A stretch of 64,000 nucleotides of DNA from an uncultured Ruminobacter sp. (GTDB lineage: Bacteria > Pseudomonadota > Gammaproteobacteria > Enterobacterales > Succinivibrionaceae): NCBI GenBank assembly GCA_902764345.1, contig CACWVT010000002.1, forward strand, positions 1 through 64,000, in the 5' to 3' direction. Shown piece by piece: positions 18,169 through 27,828 of this stretch (positions are counted from its first letter, which is position 1; each line of letters starts with the position of its first letter). Below the pieces are notes generated by a model, which saw nothing but the letters and a program-made list of their open reading frames with translations, was not told where the DNA came from and ran no database searches. A program made the position numbers and the translations under genes.

Positions 18169-19813
18169 TTTCGTTCTGTTACGTCCATGGTGGCTGGTAT
18201 TACTGCTTTTACCGTTGTTATTCGTGTACGTGGACTTTGCAAAGCACTATAAGCTGCAAAACTTTATTAATGAAGACATTATCAACTACCTCAAGCCAAA
18301 GAAGAATCTTAAGAAGGATTTTGACGAGGATGAGGATGATAATATCAACGCTACCGTTACTTCCGAAGAACAGAAGCTGCTCATCAGCAAGCCTAAGTTA
18401 TGGAAGAAGTTCGGCTGGCTTGTAATTCCGTACGTATTCGCCGTAACCGCACTCTGCGGTCCGGCCGTGTCACAGGACTCAAATCTTTTCCAGAATGATG
18501 AAAACTGGATTTGGGTAGTAGACACCTCACTTTCAATGCTTGCAACTGACCTTAAGCCAAACAGAATGCAGCGCGTGAGATTCAGTCTCATTGAACTTCT
18601 CCACGCCTCAAAGGCGCACCGTCACATCGGTATCGTTGCATTCACCAATGAAAGCTATGTGGTATCGCCTCCTACCGATGACTCATCAAGCCTTCTCTAC
18701 CTTCTTCAGGAACTTGATCCTACGATCATGCCTAGAGAAGCTCAGGGTTCAAACCCTATTGAAGGTCTGAAGGAAGCGCGCAAGATTCTGGATCAGGATC
18801 ATAAGACTCCGGGCAATATTCTGCTTGTTCTTGATGATGTTAAGACCTCTCCGGAAGATGTTGCAGATCTTACGAACTACATCAGGGATTGTCCTTACCC
18901 AGTTTACATTTATGCGATCGGTACACCGTCAGGCTCACCTATTTCTCTGAACGGCAACTACATCCGTGATAAGAATGACAACACCGTCATGGCACAGTCA
19001 AACTTTGAAACGATACATAAGATCGCCAGAGAAACCGGTTCTCAGGTTTACTTTGAAATGAATGATCAGGCTCCTATGCTTGAAAAGATCTACGACTACA
19101 AGCACTCAAAGTACAAGGTTACCGAAAAGAGCAAGTACACTCATAAGGACATCGGCTACTACTTCATGATTGTATGTCTTGTCACCGCTCTGTGTTTCGT
19201 AAGAAATTACTTCTTCGTGATTGCCCTGGCATTCACCATCGGTGCATCTTCAATCATGTACCCTCAGGAAGCTCTTGCCGCAGATGACGCAGATCCTGCA
19301 TACATTGCAAGTCATCCTAATGAATACGGATACCAGCTTTATCAGGAAGGCAAGTATGAGGAAGCCCTCAAGTATCTTACTGATCGTTTCTGGAGAGGCA
19401 ATGCCTACTACAGACTCGGACGTTATGATAAGGCTCTTCCTGAATACGAAGCTCTCGGCAATGATGCTGAAGCCAAGTACAACATTGGTAACTGTTTTGC
19501 CCATATGCAGAGCGCAAATTCACTGGATAACGCCATTCTGGCATACGATCAGGCTCTGGAACTGAATCCGGAACACGCCGATGCCAGCATGAACAAGACC
19601 GTAATCATCGAATATCTCCGCAAGCTTAACGAACTCGCAAGAGCCCGTCAGGAAGCTCAGATTAAGGAAGCCAGAATCAACGGTCTTTCATCTGCAAACA
19701 CGGATATGGGCTATGCCCCACTCCCAACCACCAGTACAGGTACTCTGTTACAACGCAGAATGGCATTACAGCAGAGTAAGAAAACCTACAGAATTACGGA
19801 GCAGAAATGGTAA
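18161..19813 (+). CDS. batB: BatB-type vWA protein with C-terminal TPR (BatB-BatC fusion)
   Basis: A 550-residue protein. It has an N-terminal helix (residues about 5-25), a second helix after an acidic insert (about residues 45-60, DFDEDEDDN), a vWA domain with MIDAS DTSLS, and two more helices near residues 325-365. TPR-like repeats follow (EYGYQLYQEGKYEEALKYL, NAILAYDQALELNPEHADAS). The TPR part corresponds to BatC, a separate gene in some bacteria. Membrane-anchored with periplasmic and cytoplasmic parts. It overlaps both neighbours, so it is translated as part of the operon. Confidence 0.93.
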   Translation: MADFVLLRPWWLVLLLLPLLFVYVDFAKHYKLQNFINEDIINYLKPKKNLKKDFDEDEDDNINATVTSEEQKLLISKPKLWKKFGWLVIPYVFAVTALCGPAVSQDSNLFQNDENWIWVVDTSLSMLATDLKPNRMQRVRFSLIELLHASKAHRHIGIVAFTNESYVVSPPTDDSSSLLYLLQELDPTIMPREAQGSNPIEGLKEARKILDQDHKTPGNILLVLDDVKTSPEDVADLTNYIRDCPYPVYIYAIGTPSGSPISLNGNYIRDKNDNTVMAQSNFETIHKIARETGSQVYFEMNDQAPMLEKIYDYKHSKYKVTEKSKYTHKDIGYYFMIVCLVTALCFVRNYFFVIALAFTIGASSIMYPQEALAADDADPAYIASHPNEYGYQLYQEGKYEEALKYLTDRFWRGNAYYRLGRYDKALPEYEALGNDAEAKYNIGNCFAHMQSANSLDNAILAYDQALELNPEHADASMNKTVIIEYLRKLNELARARQEAQIKEARINGLSSANTDMGYAPLPTTSTGTLLQRRMALQQSKKTYRITEQKW

Positions 19814-21456
19814 AGTTTAGTTTATTCTTTAAATTACTGGTATTTGTCTTGCTCTGCACCTTCAGCACCGCATTCGTTCAGACTGCGGAGGCAACAGATG
19901 AAAATACCATTATTAAGTTTTCCACCGATAAGGAAATCTACTCAGGTAAGACATTCAACTTCCGCGTAACGGTTATTACGAACGTTAAGCTTAACAACGG
20001 AAGTCTTCAATATGATCATCTGAGCAGCAATTTCACGGTCGGTCATCTTAAGTTCAGTCAGGCCAAGTACGATCAGGATCCTGCGCTCACTGTTTACAAG
20101 TGGGATATTCCTCTGCTCACCAATAATTCCGGTATAATTGAGATTAAACCGTTTACTATTAAAGGTCTTGGCAAAAAGTCCTCACCGGTAACGATTCAAG
20201 TCAAACAACCGACCTCAAAGACACTCGCAAAAAAGTTTATAAAGACTCTTCTGCGCAACCCTACGGCAATTGAGGGACAGCTGGTAATGTATCGTGTGGA
20301 AACCGATATTCTGCCTAATGTGAAGATTCAGAGTTATACTCCTCCTAAGGCTGAGAATGCTACCATTGAGCTTTATCAGGAAAAAGTAACCAGTCGCGTC
20401 AGCAAGGAAAACTCCATCTCACAGCCTAGCTATAAAACCCAGATTCGCGAATACAAAATCATCTTCCATAAGGCTGGTGAAAATGTTATTAAAGGTCCCG
20501 TCATTCAGGGGATAATCAAAACTCCTGGTGGAACCAATAAGACATTCGACCAGGAAGGCGAACAGCAGAAGATTAATATCAAACCTAATCCTAACAACGA
20601 TCTTGTGTCCGACAACATCACCATTGCCGTACAGTGGACTCCTGATGAAAAGGAAGTATCCGTAGGTCAGGCCATTACGCGTTCCATTACAATCCGCGGT
20701 ACCAACAATGCCCTTTCACAGTTCCCTTCAATGGAACTTCCTGAAATGCCTGATTATGACGTCTACGTAGAGAAGACCAAGGAATCAGAAAAGCTGATGA
20801 AGAATAAGAAATTAATCTCCACGCTTATAGTGAAGCAGGTATTTGTTCCTAAAAAGAACCATACCACCTTCAACGTTCCTGACGTCAAGTTTACATGGCT
20901 CAACCCTAACGATGGAAAAAAGAAGGATTTAACCATTGATGGAGCAACCTATGAGGTTTCCGGCTTCAGCTTCAATGACTACATTCCAAGAGATCCTAGA
21001 TATGCCCACTGGCTCTTTGCCGGAGTTGCATTCCTGTTGGTGTTCGGCGTATTCACCTACTACAGTATAATCTGGTACCGTGAACGCGTAGGCATATACG
21101 GCAGACTCCATAAATACATGGACTTCAGAGGCTACTGGAAGCAGATGCGCAAGTCATGGTCAAAGAAGGATCCGTTCCAGACCAGAAATGCCATCATTGA
21201 GTGGGCTCAGAAGAGATGGGAAGGAACTACCATCGTAGGTCTTAGTGACATTCCTTTCTACAAGGAAAACAAGGTCGCTTTTGATAATCTCTCTGCCGCC
21301 TGCTGGGCTCCTGACCATACCGCATGGGATGATTCAGAAATCAGAAAGGTTATTTCAAAGAACAGAAACTACAGAAGACCTAAGGCTAAGCATGGTATCA
21401 ATCCATATGGTCTGAACGGTGAAATGTACGAAACCGTAACTCAGAAGCTTAAGTAA
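19807..21456 (+). CDS. batD: BatD-type protein (oxygen-tolerance family)
   Basis: A 549-residue secreted and membrane-anchored protein. It has an N-terminal signal segment (residues about 5-28), a large periplasmic beta-rich region, a membrane helix at about residues 399-421 (HWLFAGVAFLLVFGVFTYYS) and a charged cytoplasmic tail. The layout and position after BatB identify BatD. The family was named for a Bacteroides aerotolerance phenotype; the molecular role is unknown. It is followed by a strong terminator that closes the six-gene operon. Confidence 0.92.
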   Translation: MVKFSLFFKLLVFVLLCTFSTAFVQTAEATDENTIIKFSTDKEIYSGKTFNFRVTVITNVKLNNGSLQYDHLSSNFTVGHLKFSQAKYDQDPALTVYKWDIPLLTNNSGIIEIKPFTIKGLGKKSSPVTIQVKQPTSKTLAKKFIKTLLRNPTAIEGQLVMYRVETDILPNVKIQSYTPPKAENATIELYQEKVTSRVSKENSISQPSYKTQIREYKIIFHKAGENVIKGPVIQGIIKTPGGTNKTFDQEGEQQKINIKPNPNNDLVSDNITIAVQWTPDEKEVSVGQAITRSITIRGTNNALSQFPSMELPEMPDYDVYVEKTKESEKLMKNKKLISTLIVKQVFVPKKNHTTFNVPDVKFTWLNPNDGKKKDLTIDGATYEVSGFSFNDYIPRDPRYAHWLFAGVAFLLVFGVFTYYSIIWYRERVGIYGRLHKYMDFRGYWKQMRKSWSKKDPFQTRNAIIEWAQKRWEGTTIVGLSDIPFYKENKVAFDNLSAACWAPDHTAWDDSEIRKVISKNRNYRRPKAKHGINPYGLNGEMYETVTQKLK

Positions 21457-21914
21457 CCTCAGGTTATAAACTCCATAAAGCGGCGCGGGAATAAAACCGC
21501 GCCGTTTTTTTCCCCGATAATCATATTCTTTTACCATAAATACCACACTGCTCCGGCTTTCCCTGCAACCTCGCCAAAAACCTGAACAACTAATCAGAAT
21601 TGTATTGGAATAATAATCTTTAAAAATACTATTCAAAATCTTTTTGAAAATCAGATTAAAATGAGCCCTGCCGTCTTTTTAAATAAATATTAAATTTCCG
21701 GGACACAGGTTCCTTATCTTGCGACAGGCAGGCACACATATAGGGCCTTTTTCAATAATTTGAAGTACGCACCTGTTTTTATTTCCTCTTATTATTTAAA
21801 ATTATTCAAAGCAACGATTGAATAAAATTGAATAATTATCAGAACGTAAATATGATTCTTATTCAACAATCAACATTATTTTATACCTGCGTAACGTATA
21901 CTAAGGGATCGATT
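21457..21914. other. bat terminator and AT-rich region before the H-NS-like gene
   Basis: After the terminator the sequence is very AT-rich and includes two close copies of ATTGAATAA (about 21817-21836). It probably contains the promoter of the H-NS-like gene, which may be autoregulated through this AT-rich DNA. No other gene is visible. Confidence 0.4.
21481..21512 (+). terminator. Terminator of the moxR-bat operon
   Basis: An 8-bp all-GC stem CGGCGCGG/CCGCGCCG with an 8-nt loop, followed by seven Ts. Confidence 0.92.
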
Positions 21915-22334
21915 ATGGATTTTCTGACTGTTCTTACCAATGCCAGACTGCTTAAAAGTGCGGTATCCACCCTCTCCTCATCAGAGCTGAACGAAGTCAT
22001 TCAGAAGCTCCGCCGAATATATGATGAAAAGAAGGTTGATGAAGAACTTAATGAAAAAATGCGTAAGGAAAGAATGGATGCACTGAATGCCATTAAAACA
22101 ATCATGGCTCAGAACAACATCAGCGCCAGTGACCTTTCGCAGCTTGCTGAGGCTGCTGAATCCGAAAAACAGATACGCAGAAGAGTCGTCCCTCCAAAAT
22201 ATAAGTTCACGGACGAAAAAGGCAATATCCTGACCTGGACAGGACAGGGCAGAACCCCTACCGCCTTTCTGGAATGTATAAAGCGTGAAGGTAAAACAAT
22301 GGATGATTATCTTATTCATCGGGATGATGAATAG
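21915..22334 (+). CDS. hns: H-NS-family nucleoid-associated protein
   Basis: A 139-residue protein. The N-terminal two thirds is a helical, charged oligomerisation region (LLKSAVSTLSSSELNEVIQK and on). The C-terminal domain holds the H-NS DNA-binding core TWTGQGRTP preceded by PKYKFTDEKGN. Such proteins silence AT-rich genes. The ATG at 21915 has an AAGGGA site; a longer frame from 21828 has no support. The length matches H-NS/StpA. Whether it is the main H-NS or a paralogue cannot be judged from this window. Confidence 0.92.
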   Translation: MDFLTVLTNARLLKSAVSTLSSSELNEVIQKLRRIYDEKKVDEELNEKMRKERMDALNAIKTIMAQNNISASDLSQLAEAAESEKQIRRRVVPPKYKFTDEKGNILTWTGQGRTPTAFLECIKREGKTMDDYLIHRDDE

Positions 22335-22581
22335 CCTTCAGATTTATCCAAAACGATGCAGTGCAGCTGAGACGCAATACTGACTGTCCGAGTGTTGTCT
22401 GACATTTCCCGAGAGATAATCAGCTATACCATCATTTAAAGCGGAATTTCTCCAAAATCAGACAGCAAAACCTGCACCACATCAGATCCCCTGCATAAAA
22501 ATAAACATCTGCTACACTGTTTGGCTTAAAATAGTCAAAAAACGAACACAACAACATCAACACGGTTACCATGAGGTTTTT

Positions 22582-23247
22582 ATGAAATATCAGATTCTTA
22601 ACATAGTTCTGCTTCTTGCGGCCGCATTTGCCTGTATTTACTGTACATACATATATTCAAGTCCCTCCGATCTGATGTGGACCCGATTCGACAGCGATAT
22701 GCTTCACTGGCTCTCCTTTCTGACCGCAAACTTTACCCACTATAACAACGTTCATCTTTACGAAAACGTGGCCGGTCTGTTTATTATCTGGCTGTTTTTC
22801 TACAGCCCTAACGCAAACACGTATGCCGACAAGACTGCAAGTCTGCTTTTTTCATGCTTTGCCGTAACCGTCGGCATAGCTTTCTTCAACCAGAGTATCG
22901 GCACCTACTGCGGTCTCAGCGGAGCTCTTCACGGGATGTTCGCCTACGCTGCAATTTTAAGATACTTCAGGGATGGTGATGCAAAGGGCATTATTCTGCT
23001 CATTGGTCTCATCATTAAGCTTTACATTGATTTTAACTGGCCGGAACTTACCTTTAACGAACTGGCCCAGAAAGTTTACGGCGAAACAATAACAATTGAG
23101 AAACAGATCAATCCTGATCGCGATTTTGCCTACTCCACCTGCGGTGAAGCGCATCTGTTCGGTGCCATCGGCGGTTCTGTTCTTGCAGTGATACGCGGTC
23201 TCTTTTTCAGCAAAGACCGAATGATTGTCGGCCGCAGCGTCAGATAG
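22582..23247 (+). CDS. rrtA: Rhombosortase-type rhomboid intramembrane serine protease
   Basis: A 221-residue multi-pass membrane protein with rhomboid catalytic features. The conserved Asn lies in VHLYENVAGL, the nucleophile motif is YCGLSGALHGM (GLSG), and the catalytic His is in GEAHLFGAIGGS. The GLSG.LHG and AHL.GA pattern and the short length fit rhombosortases, which cut GlyGly-CTERM proteins in the inner membrane. A GAGG site precedes the ATG by 5 bases. No gene in this window ends in a GlyGly-CTERM tail, so the substrates lie elsewhere. A generic rhomboid is the alternative. Confidence 0.8.
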   Translation: MKYQILNIVLLLAAAFACIYCTYIYSSPSDLMWTRFDSDMLHWLSFLTANFTHYNNVHLYENVAGLFIIWLFFYSPNANTYADKTASLLFSCFAVTVGIAFFNQSIGTYCGLSGALHGMFAYAAILRYFRDGDAKGIILLIGLIIKLYIDFNWPELTFNELAQKVYGETITIEKQINPDRDFAYSTCGEAHLFGAIGGSVLAVIRGLFFSKDRMIVGRSVR

Positions 23248-23270
23248 ACAGTACAGCTTACCGTATGACA

Positions 23271-23299
23271 ACGCCGTACTGACACGTACGGCGTTTTTG
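23271..23299 (+). terminator. Terminator after the rhombosortase gene
   Basis: A 9-bp stem ACGCCGTAC/GTACGGCGT with a 6-nt loop, followed by TTTTTGTT. Confidence 0.88.
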
Positions 23300-23465
23300 T
23301 TATCAGCCCGAATAATGACACACTGTTCACATCATCGCAATAATTCAGATGGTTTTATATATAGATCACTGAAAACACTTTTTCTGATGTGTGATAATAA
23401 ATCTAAGGTCTCTAAAAGCCTCTAATAATCATAATAAACAAAATCAACATCAACGAAGGCGTGCT

Positions 23466-25082
23466 ATGTTAAGCAATTTTACTGTTTCAAGCAAAATAAA
23501 AATACTCTCTGTGTATATCATTCTGATATTCGCAATGATTATGATTATTTCCCTCTATAAGATGCATAATGCCACAAAACAGATCCCGAAGCTGAATACC
23601 TGCACTGCCTTTGTTGACGCATCAAGAAACGCCGAAGCACTGTTCAAGGAACTGCGCATCAGCGCCATAAAGGCTCCTATGACCGAAACCGAGGAAGAAC
23701 TGAAGTCATTCGACGCCGCTTATTCCATAAACAGGGATAACTTTAATATGGTTATTCCGACCATTATCGCCGGATGTGAAAACGACGAAGAGTGTCTCCA
23801 CATAGTCCATGAAATGGAAATGAATCTGATAAAATACGACAGAGCCAAGGAAAACGTGTTCAGGCTTACACGTGAAGACAATCGTCGTGATGCATTCCAT
23901 GCCATTGAGGAACATCTGGTTCCCATCGGTAAAGACATAGACATTGAAGTATCCAAGCTAATCAGATATGCAGGTCTTTCATCTGAAAAAATAATAAGGG
24001 ACGTAAAGCACTCAACAAACCCTACCTCTCTTCTAACCCCCGGAATTATCGGCCTGCTGTCCGTAATTTTCATGGTAGTCATAATCGGCAGATCCATTAT
24101 AAATCCAATCAGAAAACTTGCTGATGACGCCAACGTATTGGCAGAGGGCGATCTCAGAACCTACGTAACAATCGGCTCCAACGACGAAATCGGTACTCTC
24201 GCCAATTCCTTCAATCAGGTGGTTGACTATCTGCGAAGCATTATTTCCACCATGCATAAGAACTCAGACATGCTTTCCAATAACGCTCAGAATCTGAGAC
24301 TGACCAATAAATCAGTATATGACAGTAACGAAAAGATTCTTGAGAAGGCTGTTTCCGTATCTGAAGCAAGTACCGAGCTTACCAAGACATCCAACGAAAT
24401 TACCAATAACTGCTCTGAAGCCTTCAACAACTCAGCAACTGCTCATAATACGGCTCTTGCAAGCAAGGAAATAACCAGAGACACCGTGGCTGAAATCAAA
24501 AGCCACAGTGCCCGCACTCATGAACAGTCTCTAAAAATAAAAGAGTTTGGAGAAAAGACTAAGGACATCGGCAGCATTATCGATTCCATCAGAAACATTG
24601 CCGAACAGACTAACCTTCTGGCTCTTAACGCGGCCATTGAGGCTGCAAGAGCCGGCAGTAACGGCCGCGGCTTTGCCGTGGTTGCAGATGAAGTACGTTC
24701 CCTCGCCTCCAGAACCACTGAGTCAACTCAGGAAATTACCGATATGATAAGCTCGGTTCAGCAGATGGCAGATGAAATATCCGCAACCATGGAGTCACAT
24801 CTTCAGGACATAATTAAAATTGAAGAGCATTCGCATGAGGTTGAGAAGAGTCTCGACAATATAAATCATGCCGTAGACATCGTGTATCAGCAGCTTACCC
24901 ATATAGCTACCGCAACACAGCAGCAGAACGTAACCTGCCGTAACATAGACACCATGATTCAGGCAATTACCGATGCCACGCGTGAAACGGCTCAGGCCGC
25001 AAAGAATTCCCTGATTTCATCCGAAAAGGTGGACGACATTTCCGAAGCAATGTCAAAGAACATAAACCTCTTCAAACTGTAG
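23466..25082 (+). CDS. Methyl-accepting chemotaxis protein
   Basis: A 538-residue transmembrane chemoreceptor. The order is TM1 (residues about 10-32), a periplasmic four-helix-bundle type sensor of about 160 residues, TM2 (about 190-212), HAMP (about 212-265, starting [19 protein letters not shown]) and a cytoplasmic signalling coiled coil. The hairpin tip shows [18 protein letters not shown] and [15 protein letters not shown], which bind CheA/CheW. The start at 23466 has a GAAGG site. There is no C-terminal CheR/CheB docking pentapeptide. The periplasmic ligand is unknown. Confidence 0.96.
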   Translation: MLSNFTVSSKIKILSVYIILIFAMIMIISLYKMHNATKQIPKLNTCTAFVDASRNAEALFKELRISAIKAPMTETEEELKSFDAAYSINRDNFNMVIPTIIAGCENDEECLHIVHEMEMNLIKYDRAKENVFRLTREDNRRDAFHAIEEHLVPIGKDIDIEVSKLIRYAGLSSEKIIRDVKHSTNPTSLLTPGIIGLLSVIFMVVIIGRSIINPIRKLADDANVLAEGDLRTYVTIGSNDEIGTLANSFNQVVDYLRSIISTMHKNSDMLSNNAQNLRLTNKSVYDSNEKILEKAVSVSEASTELTKTSNEITNNCSEAFNNSATAHNTALASKEITRDTVAEIKSHSARTHEQSLKIKEFGEKTKDIGSIIDSIRNIAEQTNLLALNAAIEAARAGSNGRGFAVVADEVRSLASRTTESTQEITDMISSVQQMADEISATMESHLQDIIKIEEHSHEVEKSLDNINHAVDIVYQQLTHIATATQQQNVTCRNIDTMIQAITDATRETAQAAKNSLISSEKVDDISEAMSKNINLFKL

Positions 25083-25102
25083 GAATCAGCATAAAACGAA
25101 TA

Positions 25103-25133
25103 AAGAGATGCGGGAGAATATCCCGCATCTCTT
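25103..25133. terminator. Bidirectional terminator between the chemoreceptor gene and pyrF
   Basis: A perfect 13-bp stem with a 5-nt loop between convergent genes. T-rich sequence follows on the + strand and a shorter one on the minus strand. Confidence 0.88.
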
Positions 25134-25179
25134 ATTATTCTGTGTCCGGATTAAACAGACCGGTTTCTTTTCAGTCAGA

Positions 25180-25887
25180 CTATAATCCGCTGATTGATTC
25201 GTTGATGGCTCTGAGAGCAGCAAGAGGATCTTCAGCTCTGGTAATAGGTCTGCCAATTACCAGATAACTTGAACCATTTCTTAAAGCATCTTCAGGCGTA
25301 ACGATTCTAATCTGATCACCTGCATCGGCTGTCTTAGGACGGATGCCCGGAGTAACCAGCTTAAATTCGCTTCCGAGAGCATTTCTCAGCATGGTGGCTT
25401 CCCTGGCTGAGCAAACCACCCCGTCAAGGCCTGAATCACGTGCCAGGGTGGCAAGTCTTAACACCTGTTCATTCAGATCGGCATTGACTCCTACGCTCCT
25501 GAGCTGAGCCTCATCCATGCTGGTAAGAACCGTAACACCGGTAAGAAGAGGACGGTTACTGCCGTAACCTTCAAGAGCGGCCGCTGCGGCTTCCATCATC
25601 TTAGGACCGCCGGAAGTGTGAACATTGACCATCCATACACCGAGATCAGCTGCTGCGGCTACTGCTCTTGCAACGGTGTTTGGAATATCATGAAACTTGA
25701 GATCCAGGAATACCTCGAAACCGAGATTGTTAAGACGTGTAACAAACTGAGGTCCGAAACGCGTAAACATTTCCTTGCCGACCTTGAGACGGCACTCTCC
25801 GGCAGAAAGACCGGAAACAAGATTCATGGCATCAGACTCTTTTTCAAAATCAAGAGCTACAATAACCTTTGGATCCACAATACTCAT
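25180..25887 (-). CDS. pyrF: Orotidine 5'-phosphate decarboxylase
   Basis: A 235-residue TIM-barrel enzyme that makes UMP from OMP, the last step of de novo pyrimidine synthesis. The family signature [13 protein letters not shown], with its catalytic Asp and Lys, sits near residue 60. The N-terminal IVALDFEKE and late VTPGIRPK motifs also match. The ATG at 25887 is preferred over a longer frame because of a GAGG site and the family N-terminus. It follows lapB as in E. coli, with a gap of 120 bp. Confidence 0.97.
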   Translation of the reverse strand: MSIVDPKVIVALDFEKESDAMNLVSGLSAGECRLKVGKEMFTRFGPQFVTRLNNLGFEVFLDLKFHDIPNTVARAVAAAADLGVWMVNVHTSGGPKMMEAAAAALEGYGSNRPLLTGVTVLTSMDEAQLRSVGVNADLNEQVLRLATLARDSGLDGVVCSAREATMLRNALGSEFKLVTPGIRPKTADAGDQIRIVTPEDALRNGSSYLVIGRPITRAEDPLAALRAINESISGL

Positions 25888-26007
25888 ATATAACCTCAGT
25901 TGTATAAAAATAAATAAAACATGCCGCATTCCGGATTACCCGGAACAGCATAAATAAAATCAAAAATACTTCCGCACCGTAGTCATGGGGAAAGCCCCGC
26001 AGGATGA

Positions 26008-27222
26008 CTACTCATCCTGTTTTGTCTTGTCGTTAACAGTCGGTCTTACAGCCGTATTGCCCCATTCACTTATCTGATGAGGCTTCATCTGCTCCCACCG
26101 GTGACAGCTTGGGCACTGCCAGAAAAGCACGGATGACTTAAAACCGCAGTGCTGACACATGTAGCGGTAGTTACCTGCAAGATGCGCATCCATTATGGAC
26201 TTGAGAACTGCAAAACGCTCCTGCGTCCTCGGATCAAGCCCCTCGTAAAGATTACCGAGTATATAGCTGAACAGCTCAAAACTCGGAGACTTCTTAAGGA
26301 GACGCATTACAAAGGCTTCAGCTTCCTCAGGAGTTTTGTTTGTCATGATAAGATCCGCGACAGCCATGACAAGCTGAGGGCTGTCGGAAAGCTGCAGCCA
26401 GGAATTAAGTACCTCAAGATGCTGCATCTCCTGTCCGGGATAGAAGCATTTTGCAAGAGACTTAAGACAGATCGGAATCATCGCCGGATCAGCATTTACC
26501 GCTTCCTGAATGTATGCAAGAGCATTCTTTGTCTGCCCTATCTCAATCATTATTTTGGCCATGTTGAGATATGCTCTGACGCACCCCTTATTAATCGATG
26601 CCGATTTCTTGAAGTAATCGTTTGCCTTGGCGTAATTCTTACGTGAATAGGCTTCGTTACCCAGTTCGCAGTAGAATTCCGCTTCTCTCTTGGTAATGTT
26701 CTCGTCGGCGAACTGTCTGAATGAGTCTATGAGATCAATGGCTCTCTGCCATTCCTTCTCCTGCTCATAAAGAGTTACAAGCAGTCTTACGGCAGATTTC
26801 TTTTCGGAGTTGTAGCTGATAAGCTCCATGAGAATGTCTTCAGCCTTATTCAGAAGCCCTGAACTCATGAAGTCACGTGCAAGCTCAAGCAGAACGGCTG
26901 AACGCTGTACAGGTTCGATTCTTGCGGTTGTAAGAAGATTGTTGTGAAAACGGATGGCCTTTTCCAGATCGCCCCTTTCCCTTAAAAGAGCGCCAAGAGC
27001 CAGACCTTCCTCAAAACTGTGTTCGGCATCTGAGTCATAGTAACGGATAAACTCGTCTACGGCTTTTTCCTTATCCCTGTACAGAAAATAATTGATACCC
27101 TTTGTCAGAAAGCCTATCTTTCTGGTCTTTTCAGATTGCTGTGATTTATTAGCCTGTCTGGAACCCATTACATAACCGTAGAACACGGCTACCGGGAGCA
27201 GCAGAAATAACAACTCAAACAT
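26008..27222 (-). CDS. lapB: Lipopolysaccharide assembly protein B
   Basis: A 404-residue inner-membrane TPR protein. It has an N-terminal membrane helix (LLFLLLPVAVFYGYVMGSRQ), a long TPR array and a rubredoxin-like C-terminal metal-binding module with paired cysteines (CQHCGF and CPSCHRW). In E. coli LapB works with FtsH to control LpxC turnover and so the balance of LPS and phospholipid. It is 26 bp downstream of lapA. The short tail after the metal-binding module is charged. Confidence 0.95.
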   Translation of the reverse strand: MFELLFLLLPVAVFYGYVMGSRQANKSQQSEKTRKIGFLTKGINYFLYRDKEKAVDEFIRYYDSDAEHSFEEGLALGALLRERGDLEKAIRFHNNLLTTARIEPVQRSAVLLELARDFMSSGLLNKAEDILMELISYNSEKKSAVRLLVTLYEQEKEWQRAIDLIDSFRQFADENITKREAEFYCELGNEAYSRKNYAKANDYFKKSASINKGCVRAYLNMAKIMIEIGQTKNALAYIQEAVNADPAMIPICLKSLAKCFYPGQEMQHLEVLNSWLQLSDSPQLVMAVADLIMTNKTPEEAEAFVMRLLKKSPSFELFSYILGNLYEGLDPRTQERFAVLKSIMDAHLAGNYRYMCQHCGFKSSVLFWQCPSCHRWEQMKPHQISEWGNTAVRPTVNDKTKQDE

Positions 27223-27248
27223 AAACCAAGATAATCTCCGACTTCAGC

Positions 27249-27590
27249 TTAATCTTTTTTCTGTTCACCGTAATCAAGCAGAAGTTTATCCTGAGTGTCT
27301 TCGAGCTCATCCATGCATTCTGAATATTTCTTTTCGAGCTTTCTGAGACTCAGCTTGTATGAATAGCATCTGAACCAGAGCTTAATGATAATCCACCCGA
27401 AAACCAACGCACAGAGCAGAACACCGGCAAGAAGTGATATCGCACTTATGGTGCTTACGGTCATCTGAGTCTTGAAAAACAGAACATTGAATTCGGCAAC
27501 TGCTGAATTTGAAACGCCAATGGTTAATGCAAGCACGGCGACAAAGCATAACAGAAGAACATAAACGACGGTCAGAATTTTCTTGAGCAT
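27249..27590 (-). CDS. lapA: Lipopolysaccharide assembly protein A (DUF1049)
   Basis: A 113-residue inner-membrane protein with two helices (residues about 5-27 and 45-68) and a cytoplasmic coiled-coil tail (KLSLRKLEKKYSECMDELED). This is the LapA/YciS layout, and lapA-lapB-pyrF order is conserved with E. coli. It partners LapB in regulating LPS synthesis. There is no strong Shine-Dalgarno before the ATG. The ihfB gene that usually lies just upstream is absent. Confidence 0.92.
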   Translation of the reverse strand: MLKKILTVVYVLLLCFVAVLALTIGVSNSAVAEFNVLFFKTQMTVSTISAISLLAGVLLCALVFGWIIIKLWFRCYSYKLSLRKLEKKYSECMDELEDTQDKLLLDYGEQKKD

Positions 27591-27759
27591 ACAATGCGAT
27601 CCAAATATTAAAACAACACACCTTACGGAATACTATTATTATACATTATTGATACGCATTGATCTAACTACATATATCAAGTTATTGAGCAAATTCCGCG
27701 CTATCGGAGATTTTATGAGGAAGCTGTAAATTTTCGCTGACTGAGATAAACGGCCGAAT

Positions 27760-27786
27760 AAAAAAACGGCACCGTTTCCGGTGCCG
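27760..27786 (-). terminator. Terminator of rpsA
   Basis: An 8-bp stem CGGCACCG/CGGTGCCG with a 4-nt loop, followed on the minus strand by a run of seven Ts. Confidence 0.92.
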
Positions 27787-27828
27787 CTTCCTTATGGGAT
27801 CTTTACCTTTCGGTAAAATCAGCCGTTA

